This document shows, one piece after another, positions 1 through 5,513 of a stretch of DNA of 7,135 nt. Location: assembly GCA_015711775.1 (NCBI GenBank), contig JACVJB010000035.1:1-7135 (forward strand), given 5' to 3'. Numbering within the stretch: position 1 is the stretch's first letter; every line of letters begins with the position of its first letter. A program made the translations under genes and the position numbers. The notes beneath the pieces were generated by a model that saw only the letters and a program-made list of their open reading frames with translations, was not told the origin of the DNA and made no database searches. This DNA comes from Actinomycetota bacterium (GTDB taxonomy: Bacteria > Actinomycetota > Humimicrobiia > Humimicrobiales > Humimicrobiaceae).

Positions 1-120
1 AGGAAAGACTTCAGGAACAAAAAAATCCCTGCAACAGCGCCATGCGGAAAATGCGACAGGATAAGCAGAAAGACTTTTGCAGCTATCCCTCTGCAGGAAA
101 GAGGACGGTTTCCTTTTTAA
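1..120. other. GC-rich, hairpin-forming segment: structured RNA or 3' end of an upstream gene
   Basis: The segment is about 45% GC by hand count, far above the other intergenic gaps. Read as RNA on the plus strand it can form CCTGCA (28-33) with TGCAGG (92-97), enclosing a bulged stem 38-43/51-55 and a two-part stem GGATA (59-63)/TATCC (84-88) plus GCAGAA (65-70)/TTTTGC (75-80). That is a three-way-junction-like layout. The alternative is coding: plus frame 1 is open from base 1 to a TAA at 118-120 and gives a 39-residue tail containing PCGKCDR, which I do not recognise. The codons used (AGG, AGA, ATA) fit the host. I recognise no known riboswitch or ncRNA consensus. A separate promoter lies downstream, so this probably belongs to an upstream transcription unit. 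Confidence 0.35.
95..118 (+). terminator. Candidate intrinsic terminator
   Basis: AGGAAA (95-100) can pair with TTTCCT (109-114) around an 8-nt loop, and four more T residues follow (115-118). The 5' arm overlaps both the CCTCT/AGAGG hairpin (88-92/100-104) and the TGCAGG arm at 92-97, so the structures are mutually exclusive. The stem is short and the T tract modest. It would end whatever transcript enters from the left, before the TATAAT box at 163. Confidence 0.35.
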
Positions 121-139
121 AAGAAAGGGGATGTTTTTC

Positions 140-168
140 TTTCCTAATTCATTTTAAGATTATATAAT
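140..168 (+). promoter_or_regulatory. Promoter for the flippase-like gene
   Basis: A perfect -10 hexamer TATAAT lies at 163-168. Seventeen bases upstream is only a weak -35 candidate, TTTCCT (140-145), with three of six consensus matches. Transcription would begin near 175, leaving a leader of about 35 nt that contains the GGAG ribosome-binding site at 201-204. The -10 is convincing; the -35 is not. Confidence 0.4.
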
Positions 169-210
169 GTAGCGCGTTTGTGTTTTAAAAGCATATTTCT
201 GGAGTTTTTT

Positions 211-1287
211 ATGATATTTAAAAGTATTTTAAAAAAGCTGAAGTCTTTTTATGTAAAACATAAAAAAAAGATATCAACCACTTTAAGAATAATAATAAGT
301 GTGGGCCTTATTGCATATCTTGTATTCTTCCGCTCGGAATTTAAAGATTTCAAGACCTTTGCCGCCATATTAAAAACTGTAAATGTGCCGCTTGTGCTTG
401 CTTCTGCATCGCTGCATTTATTTGGCGTGTGGCTCAGCGCATTCCGTTGGCAGATACTGCTAAAGACGCAGGGCATAAGGCTTTCCGTAGGATTTTTATC
501 ATCCTCATTTCTTATAGGTTCATTTTTTAACAATCTCCTGCCCACAAGCATAGGAGGGGATATTTTCCGTTCAGTAGATATTGCAAAAAAAGCAAAGGTT
601 TCAGTCGGCAAGTCTGCAAGCATACTTATTATTGAAAGATTTTCGGGCGTGCTAACGGCCGCAGTTTATGCGGTTATTGCCCTGTTTCTTGGTTTTCGCA
701 CAGTGGGAACAACATCTTACACAATTCCGGTAATTATTTTCTTTGTAATATGCATTGCCCTTGGCTTTATAATTCTTAACCCTGCATTATTTAAACTTGA
801 CAGGCTTATACAAAAAGTTAAGTTTCTTGCTAAAATAAGGCACAAGCTTACTGAAGTGTATGAAATATTCCAGAACTTCAAGACATATAAGCTTGCTATT
901 TTTGAAGTAATGGTCTGCGGTTTTGCGCTTCAGCTTGCTGTAATTGCAAGCTACTGGCTTGTATCAAGGGCCCTGGGCATAGACCTTTCTTTTGCTTCAT
1001 TTATATTTATTGTCCCCATTGTTTACACAATTGCAATGCTTCCAATATCAATAGGAGGAACAGGCGTAAGAGAAAACTCGCTTGTTTTTTTAATGGTTGC
1101 CCTTGGGGCGGCCGGAGACAGGTCGACAGTAACGTCCCTTATAACATTTTTAATTATTCTATCTCTTGGCCTGCTGGGGGCCTTGGTATATGTTATAAGG
1201 CCTTTTATTTTGAAACAGCCATTGCCCGATCCTGCTGCCTCTGATGTTTCACAAATAATCGAAGAAAACAGCAATGAAGATAAATAA
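211..1287 (+). CDS. Lysylphosphatidylglycerol synthase TM region / UPF0104 flippase-like membrane protein
   Basis: This is a polytopic inner-membrane protein of 358 residues. It belongs to the family of the integral-membrane half of MprF (LPG_synthase_TM), whose stand-alone members often sit in cell-envelope and glycosyltransferase loci and are thought to move or modify lipids. A lysine-rich cytoplasmic N-terminus (residues 1-26) precedes about seven or eight hydrophobic spans. Family signatures are visible: FNNLLPTSIGGDIFR (about 106-120), ERFSG (142-146) and LPISIGGTGVRE (277-288). It ends in a polar acidic tail. There is no aminoacyltransferase domain, so it is not a full MprF. I chose ATG 211 because GGAG at 201-204 sits 6 nt upstream; the in-frame TTG at 178 would add 11 residues without a ribosome-binding site. 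The substrate cannot be read from sequence. Confidence 0.88.
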   Translation: MIFKSILKKLKSFYVKHKKKISTTLRIIISVGLIAYLVFFRSEFKDFKTFAAILKTVNVPLVLASASLHLFGVWLSAFRWQILLKTQGIRLSVGFLSSSFLIGSFFNNLLPTSIGGDIFRSVDIAKKAKVSVGKSASILIIERFSGVLTAAVYAVIALFLGFRTVGTTSYTIPVIIFFVICIALGFIILNPALFKLDRLIQKVKFLAKIRHKLTEVYEIFQNFKTYKLAIFEVMVCGFALQLAVIASYWLVSRALGIDLSFASFIFIVPIVYTIAMLPISIGGTGVRENSLVFLMVALGAAGDRSTVTSLITFLIILSLGLLGALVYVIRPFILKQPLPDPAASDVSQIIEENSNEDK

Positions 1288-1308
1288 AGAAAAACTGCTT
1301 TTTATTTA
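1281..1308 (+). terminator. Weak AT-only terminator-like hairpin after the flippase-like gene
   Basis: AAATAAA and AAAAA (1282-1294, with an unpaired G at 1289) can pair with TTTTTATTT (1299-1307) around the loop CTGC. It overlaps the TAA stop of the plus-strand gene and lies just past the stop of the convergent small minus-strand gene, so it could serve both. Because the stem is nearly all A-T it is weak. Confidence 0.28.
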
Positions 1309-1339
1309 ACATGCTTTAAACTGCAGGTTTATAAGTTAT

Positions 1340-1498
1340 TTAAAAATTAATGCTTCTTATAAAACTGTCGAGGAATTTCTCAAAAACTTCAAAGCCAAAA
1401 TAAAAATCAGTAAGCCTTAAAAAAATAAGCACGGCAAATAAAAAGATAATTATAAAAAAAGCATAATATAAAACTTTAAGAAGCGCAGCTTTCCACAT
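1340..1498 (-). CDS. Small single-span membrane protein (52 aa), previously uncalled
   Basis: This is a short open frame of 52 codons plus TAA, with an ATG at 1498 on the minus strand. The N-terminus MWKAALLKVLYYAF runs into a strongly hydrophobic span (about residues 9-29). An R and a short amphipathic tail with acidic and basic residues follow, ending DSFIRSINF. Read backward from the start, a purine-rich GGAGGG (1514-1509) lies 10 nt upstream of the ATG, a strong Shine-Dalgarno match slightly farther away than ideal. An in-frame TAA immediately upstream (1501-1499) leaves no longer start. It fills an otherwise unexplained 379-nt gap, convergent with the flippase-like gene and divergent from the acyltransferase. 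I do not recognise a family. It could be a small membrane regulator or accessory subunit. AT-rich DNA can produce hydrophobic open frames by chance, but the ribosome-binding site argues for a real gene. Confidence 0.55.
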   Translation of the reverse strand: MWKAALLKVLYYAFFIIIFLFAVLIFLRLTDFYFGFEVFEKFLDSFIRSINF

Positions 1499-1543
1499 TT
1501 AAAAACATCCCTCCGCCTGAAGTATTTCTTTAAAACAGGCTGT

Positions 1544-1572
1544 AAAAATATTTGCATATTATAAATATTTTT
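1544..1572. repeat. Perfect 10-bp inverted repeat in a divergent intergenic region
   Basis: AAAAATATTT (1544-1553) and AAATATTTTT (1563-1572) are perfect inverted copies separated by nine bases. They lie between the divergently oriented small membrane gene and the acyltransferase. The repeat overlaps a minus-strand TATAAT (1563-1558), so it could be an operator. The surrounding 1540-1650 region is extremely A/T-rich, which raises the odds that the palindrome is accidental. Confidence 0.35.
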
Positions 1573-1600
1573 ATTTTAATATAACTTTTAAAATTATAAT
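1558..1600. promoter_or_regulatory. AT-rich divergent promoter region
   Basis: On the minus strand TATAAT (1563-1558) lies about 60 nt upstream of the small membrane gene's ATG. On the plus strand another TATAAT-like box occurs around 1593-1600, about 70 nt before the acyltransferase. Neither has a good -35 match at 16-18 nt. In DNA this A/T-rich, -10-like boxes are expected by chance, so these are candidates only. Confidence 0.25.
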
Positions 1601-1666
1601 ATACTTTTAAGGGTAATCAATAATTTTAAAAATATTGAAAGAGATGTTATAAAAGAAAGGATAAAA

Positions 1667-2455
1667 ATGGAGCAGGACAGCGGCAAAAAATATGAACTTA
1701 TACAAAATACCCTTGACAAGGGTAAAAAATCCAGACTTTCTGCTTACTCGGATTTGATTGTGGGCAAGAAGGGTTTTTTGGCATTTTTAAAATATGAAAT
1801 TATCACGGCATTGTTTGCAAACTGTCCAGGAGCTGCCGGGATTTTTCTAAGGGGCATATTTTACCGCCTGATATTTAAAAAAATGGGCAAGGGCGTAATG
1901 ATTGCAAAACAGGTCACTCTGAGGCATCCATATAAGATATCGCTTGGAAACAATGTCATAATTGACGAAAACGTGATGCTCGACGCCAAAGGCATTGACA
2001 ATAAAGGAATTGAAATCGGCGACGGGGCATTTCTTGGGCGCAATACAATAATTTCCTGCAAGAATGGAAATGTCGTTCTTCACCCGAAAGTAAACCTTGG
2101 CTTTAATTCATACATAGTGTCTTTAAATAATGTTGAAGTCGGAGAAAATACTCTGTTTGCAGCATATACCTATGTTGTGGGCGGAGGTCACATGTCTGAT
2201 GAAATCTATGTGCCGTTAAGAGACCAGGATACCCATGGGCTCGGCATTAAGATTGGAAGGGACAGCTGGCTCGGAGCTAAAAGCATTATAATGGACGGTT
2301 GCAGCGTAGGCGATTACTGCATAATAGGAGCCGGCGCAATTGTTACAAAAAACATACCTGATTACTCAATTGCCGTAGGCACTCCTGCAAGAGTTGTAAA
2401 GGACAGAAGAACGCAGAAAACCGGTGACAGCGTCAGCAGCGCAGAGGATAAATAA
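1667..2455 (+). CDS. Left-handed beta-helix (hexapeptide-repeat) acyltransferase
   Basis: This is a cytoplasmic acyltransferase of 262 residues in the LbetaH superfamily (WbbJ/maa/vat-like). Such enzymes move an acetyl or similar acyl group from acyl-CoA to a sugar or other acceptor, commonly in polysaccharide loci. Residues 1-72 form a helical extension containing EIITALFANCPGAAGIFLRG, a stretch I associate with one acyltransferase subfamily. From about 75 to 240 the [LIV]GxxxX hexads build the helix (for example IEIGDGAFLGRNTII and VEVGENTLFA). A GGGH motif (172-175) supplies the likely catalytic histidine. The closing coil ends with the diagnostic DYSIAVGTPARVVK (232-245). The start at ATG 1667 is supported by AAAGG at 1656-1660, 6 nt upstream. 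Its stop is 3 nt from the stop of the convergent SGNH gene. The acceptor is unknown; O-acetylation of a glycan is a guess from context. Confidence 0.9.
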   Translation: MEQDSGKKYELIQNTLDKGKKSRLSAYSDLIVGKKGFLAFLKYEIITALFANCPGAAGIFLRGIFYRLIFKKMGKGVMIAKQVTLRHPYKISLGNNVIIDENVMLDAKGIDNKGIEIGDGAFLGRNTIISCKNGNVVLHPKVNLGFNSYIVSLNNVEVGENTLFAAYTYVVGGGHMSDEIYVPLRDQDTHGLGIKIGRDSWLGAKSIIMDGCSVGDYCIIGAGAIVTKNIPDYSIAVGTPARVVKDRRTQKTGDSVSSAEDK

Positions 2456-2467
2456 AACTTATCTTCT
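2443..2467. other. Hairpin spanning both convergent stop codons
   Basis: AGAGGATAA (2443-2451) can pair with TTATCTTCT (2459-2467) around a 7-nt loop, nine pairs with one G-T wobble as plus-strand RNA. It covers the TAA of the acyltransferase and the TAA of the opposing SGNH gene. No T tract follows on either strand, so it does not look like a classic intrinsic terminator. It may stabilise 3' ends or be incidental. Confidence 0.3.
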
Positions 2468-4423
2468 TTCCCCGTCTGCATCAAGATAATTTCTCATAGT
2501 GTTAAATACAAGGCCCGCAACAAGATTTGCGCCCTCTGAATTAAGGTGCAGCCCGTCTGATAAATACTTGCCGGGATTAGCTGCCATCGGGGTATAAATA
2601 TCAACAAAAGGCACGCCCTGCTGTGCGCATAATGCCTTAAGCGCGCTGTTATAGGCGCCATAATCACTCTTGCTTGCCCAGATGCCAGTGTTTATATATC
2701 CGATGGAATGCACAATAACCGTTGCTCCTATTCCCTTGCCTTTATTTATCAACCCAGTCATGCCATTTATAAATGAGTTAACGCTTGTGCCCACGTCATT
2801 TGAGCCAAATCCAAATACAATTATCTGGGGGCCGTGGGGCGCGACAGTTGCATCAAATTTGTGATACCCCTGATGCGACATCATTCCGGGAACTCCAACC
2901 CCAACAGTATTATATTCCGCTCTCGGATAAGTTGCTTCAAGCATGCCGTCAAGTCTTGCCGGCCAGTTTGAATATGCAATAAGAGAGTCGCCCATGCAGA
3001 CTACTGTATGATTTATATAGCGCCTTACCCCTACTGTCTTTTCACCAAGCTCGACATACTGCTCATCTCCCTCTATTTTAAAGGCTGATTTTATTGCGCC
3101 CCCGCCGGTAAGTGCCGGGTTTATTGCAACTGAGAATTGAAAAACCTTTTCCTGCCCCATATCAAGATTTTCAATAGTCCATACGACTGCGTTTTCTGCG
3201 CTTATATATTCAAAACCTTCATGCGGACCCGCGGAATCAAAAAGCAGTGAAGTGTTTGCAGGAACTGGACAGATAAGCTTGAAGTTCTTTCCTTCCCTGA
3301 GCCCGGTATTTTTAACAGTAATACTGTATTTCAATACATCCCCTGCCCATACGCTTCCTCCAGTTATATCCGCAACAGTATATGATGATTCCGAGAAATT
3401 GGGATAACCGTAAACTTCTCCCTCAAACACCTTTTCCTTTACAGTATTACCGTTATAAACCAGAGAGGAAGTGCCCTTAAATTTTTCGAGATGGGAAAAA
3501 CCTGTTCCAATCCCTGCCCTGAATTTAACTGTTCTTGACTGCCCTACAGGCATTTCTTTTATATTCCATGTTAAAGTGTTAGATGCCTTGTCAAATTCTG
3601 CAGGAAACGTTATTGAGCTTTCAAAGACCTCAAATTTTTCAGGAAGCCTGTTTATTACAATTATGTCCCTCGCGTCCATATTGCCGGTGTTTCCCACAGT
3701 GAGGCTGAACTGTACAACATCCGTTATGTTTAAAGGCTCTCCGCTTAAGTCAGCCATTAAAAATTCTGATTCGCTGAAGTCCGGGCTGCTTTTTACTGTA
3801 TTTTCAATAACATCGTTTATTGTAAAACTTAGTCTTTCATCTCTTAAAGCATAATTGAATATTACTTCTGAAGTTGTTATCACGGTTCCATTATCAATGG
3901 GGCTGTCAATTTTAATGGTATAACTTACTGATTCAGCAGTATCTTTAGGTATTTGGCCGATATTAAAAACAATTTCTTTTGTATCCTCATCAAACTTTGC
4001 TTTCGGCTCTGATGATACAAGCTCACAGTTGCCTGGCACAATTGTTGAGATAGCCATATCTGTAACCGTAGTATTGCCGGTATTTTTAAGATTGATTGTA
4101 TAAGTTATTTCTTCACCGGGTATAACTTCCCCGGTTTTATCAGATACTATACTCTGGTATTGGGGCTCGTCAAAATTGGGTTTTAAATAATATATGAAAT
4201 AAAAGTACCATCCCAGCACAGCTCCCGCAGCCAAAACTAAAAGCACAGCAGGAATTGTTATCCATAGCACTTTTTTCCTGGCAGATTTCGGTTTTTGCTT
4301 TTGCTCTCTTTTCATTTTTTTCTCCATTTTAGCAGTTTTTACGACGGACCCCGCTTCCGCCTTTTCTGCCTGTTTTTTTGACTTTGCCGGTTTTTTATCC
4401 CATAAATTTTTAAAATTTTCCAT
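2459..4423 (-). CDS. Membrane-anchored protein with three DUF11-like repeats and a C-terminal SGNH/GDSL hydrolase domain
   Basis: The product has 654 residues. A Lys/Glu-rich cytoplasmic head (1-51) is followed by one membrane span (about 52-80, WITIPAVLLVLAAGAVLGWYF), giving a type II topology with the rest outside. Three tandem beta repeats start at PNFDE (82), PDFSE (214) and PNFSE (341), each about 130 residues. Each carries the DUF11 pattern of Y-T/S-I/L-x-V/L-x-N-TG (for example YTINLKNTGN, YSITVKNTGL). The C-terminal SGNH domain (about 472-645) shows block I CMGDS with Ser480, block II VGVGVPG (507-513), block III GSND (540-543) and block V DGLH (623-626), so the catalytic set looks intact. 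SGNH enzymes are esterases or lipases; a tethered one may deacylate cell-wall or secreted glycan. The repeats probably act as a stalk. ATG 4423 has no visible Shine-Dalgarno; the leader before it is nearly all A/T. Confidence 0.85.
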   Translation of the reverse strand: MENFKNLWDKKPAKSKKQAEKAEAGSVVKTAKMEKKMKREQKQKPKSARKKVLWITIPAVLLVLAAGAVLGWYFYFIYYLKPNFDEPQYQSIVSDKTGEVIPGEEITYTINLKNTGNTTVTDMAISTIVPGNCELVSSEPKAKFDEDTKEIVFNIGQIPKDTAESVSYTIKIDSPIDNGTVITTSEVIFNYALRDERLSFTINDVIENTVKSSPDFSESEFLMADLSGEPLNITDVVQFSLTVGNTGNMDARDIIVINRLPEKFEVFESSITFPAEFDKASNTLTWNIKEMPVGQSRTVKFRAGIGTGFSHLEKFKGTSSLVYNGNTVKEKVFEGEVYGYPNFSESSYTVADITGGSVWAGDVLKYSITVKNTGLREGKNFKLICPVPANTSLLFDSAGPHEGFEYISAENAVVWTIENLDMGQEKVFQFSVAINPALTGGGAIKSAFKIEGDEQYVELGEKTVGVRRYINHTVVCMGDSLIAYSNWPARLDGMLEATYPRAEYNTVGVGVPGMMSHQGYHKFDATVAPHGPQIIVFGFGSNDVGTSVNSFINGMTGLINKGKGIGATVIVHSIGYINTGIWASKSDYGAYNSALKALCAQQGVPFVDIYTPMAANPGKYLSDGLHLNSEGANLVAGLVFNTMRNYLDADGERR

Positions 4424-4492
4424 AAAAAAATAAATAAAAAAAATTTATAAATCTTTTTAAGATTTAAACCGCAAATTAAAATTAAACACTTT

Positions 4493-4498
4493 ATTATA
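4493..4498 (-). promoter_or_regulatory. Candidate -10 box for the SGNH gene
   Basis: TATAAT reads on the minus strand here, about 70 nt upstream of the ATG at 4423, in the 186-nt gap after the rfbD-like gene. No good -35 is seen at the right distance. The size of the gap and the presence of the box suggest the SGNH gene has its own promoter rather than depending only on read-through from rfbD. I see no convincing gene in the gap. Confidence 0.3.
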
Positions 4499-4609
4499 TA
4501 ACATAAGCAATGGTTTAAAAATAATAAATTTATAACAATTTGAAAGCTGTGAAGTGTTTATGTTTGTAAACTTTGAAGGTGAAGGCATCACTTTATGAAT
4601 ACATCTTTC

Positions 4610-5500
4610 TTATCTGCCGGCGGAATTGCTTTTCTTTAAAATGCTCCTCTCCTCAAGATACTGCGTAAGAGCCTCTTTCCAGTTGCGCATATCTTCAAGG
4701 CCTGCCTGGCGCAGATTTTTATTATCAAGAACTGAATAAGAGGGTCTTTTTGCTGCTGAGCCAAAACTCCTGCTGTCAGTGGGCATCAGTTTGGTATTTA
4801 TGCCTGCAATTTTAAATATCTGCCCTGTAAATTCATGCCAGGTGCAGCTTCCCGTATTTGTCATATGATAAAGGCCGTATTTTCCTGTTTGTATCAGCTC
4901 ATAAAGCTTTTGCGCAACATCTTTTGAGCTTGTAGGCGTAAGCGTCTGATCATTAACAACTTTTATTTCCTTCTGACGTTCTGCAAGCTCAAGCATAAGC
5001 TCAACAAAATTGTAGCCCTTATCCATGCTGCCGGCATGTCCGTAAAGGCCTGAAACTCTTATAATATAATATCTGGAAAGCATATAGCTTAACATGTATT
5101 CTCCGGCAAGTTTTGAAATTCCATAAGCGCTTATTGGCGCAGGGCAGTCATCCTCTGTGTAAGGAGTATTCCGCAAATAAGCGCCAAAAACATAATCCGT
5201 GCTGAAATGCATCATTGCTGCATCTATTTCCCGGCATGCTTCTGCGACATTTTTAACTCCTGCAGCATTGACTTCAAAGGCTTTTATAGGCTCTGACTCA
5301 CATCTGTCAACAAGGTTAAATGCCGCAGTATTTATTACAAGATCAGGTTTTAATCCGGTAAGAACGCTGACGCATAACGGGCCATTGCAAACATTAATAT
5401 CATCTATTGTAAGTCCGGTTATATCGGCGCCCATGCTTTTAAAATAACTGTAAATATCCGTGCCAAGCTGTCCGTCTGAACCTATAAGCGCAATTTTCAA
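4610..5500 (-). CDS. rfbD: dTDP-4-dehydrorhamnose reductase (RfbD/RmlD family)
   Basis: This enzyme performs the last step of dTDP-L-rhamnose synthesis, NAD(P)H-dependent reduction of dTDP-4-dehydro-L-rhamnose, in the cytoplasm. At 296 residues it matches the usual family length. It is an extended short-chain dehydrogenase/reductase: the Rossmann glycine motif GSDGQLG (7-13), VINTAA (55-60), STDYVFG (100-106) and the catalytic pair Y126-x3-K130 (YGISK) are all present. So are the substrate-side DQTLTPT (184-190) and C-terminal RPSYSVLDN (252-260). The start is a TTG at 5500. It is chosen because MKIALIGSDGQLG aligns with the family N-terminus and AGGA lies immediately upstream, overlapping the TAG stop of the preceding gene; the gap is 6 nt, suggesting translational coupling. 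rfbA, rfbB and rfbC are not in the window. A relative acting on another nucleotide sugar is possible. Confidence 0.9.
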   Translation of the reverse strand: MKIALIGSDGQLGTDIYSYFKSMGADITGLTIDDINVCNGPLCVSVLTGLKPDLVINTAAFNLVDRCESEPIKAFEVNAAGVKNVAEACREIDAAMMHFSTDYVFGAYLRNTPYTEDDCPAPISAYGISKLAGEYMLSYMLSRYYIIRVSGLYGHAGSMDKGYNFVELMLELAERQKEIKVVNDQTLTPTSSKDVAQKLYELIQTGKYGLYHMTNTGSCTWHEFTGQIFKIAGINTKLMPTDSRSFGSAAKRPSYSVLDNKNLRQAGLEDMRNWKEALTQYLEERSILKKSNSAGR

Positions 5501-5506
5501 ATTTTC

Positions 5507-5513
5507 CTAACCC
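5507..5513 (-). promoter_or_regulatory. Stop-overlapping ribosome-binding site for rfbD
   Basis: On the minus strand the TAG stop of the upstream gene is the first part of TTAGGA, the only Shine-Dalgarno-like match before the TTG start of rfbD. Spacing to the TTG is short, about 5 nt. A weak start codon plus this overlap suggests that rfbD is translated mainly by ribosomes finishing the upstream gene. Confidence 0.45.

Noticed and set aside
1..120. A known riboswitch, RNase P RNA, SRP RNA or tmRNA at the left end
   Set aside because: I compared it from memory with common consensus cores (TPP, SAM, glycine, cobalamin, c-di-GMP, RNase P, SRP) and found no convincing match, so only a generic structured segment is reported.
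178..210. Upstream TTG start extending the flippase-like protein by 11 residues
   Set aside because: No ribosome-binding site precedes it, while ATG 211 has GGAG at 6-nt spacing. The extra residues overlap the leader and add nothing family-like.
249..623. A 124-codon minus-strand open frame inside the flippase-like gene
   Set aside because: It is antisense to a conserved membrane protein with clear family motifs; the composition is shadow-like.
3471..3854. A 127-codon plus-strand open frame inside the SGNH gene
   Set aside because: It is antisense to well-formed DUF11-like repeats, has no recognisable domain, and lies in the shadow of a clear gene.
4440..4600. A minus-strand open frame of about 44 codons (MPSPSKFTNINTS...) in the rfbD-SGNH gap
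   Set aside because: It has no ribosome-binding site and its Asn/Lys/Phe/Ile-rich composition is what random A/T DNA gives. It also spans the probable SGNH promoter.
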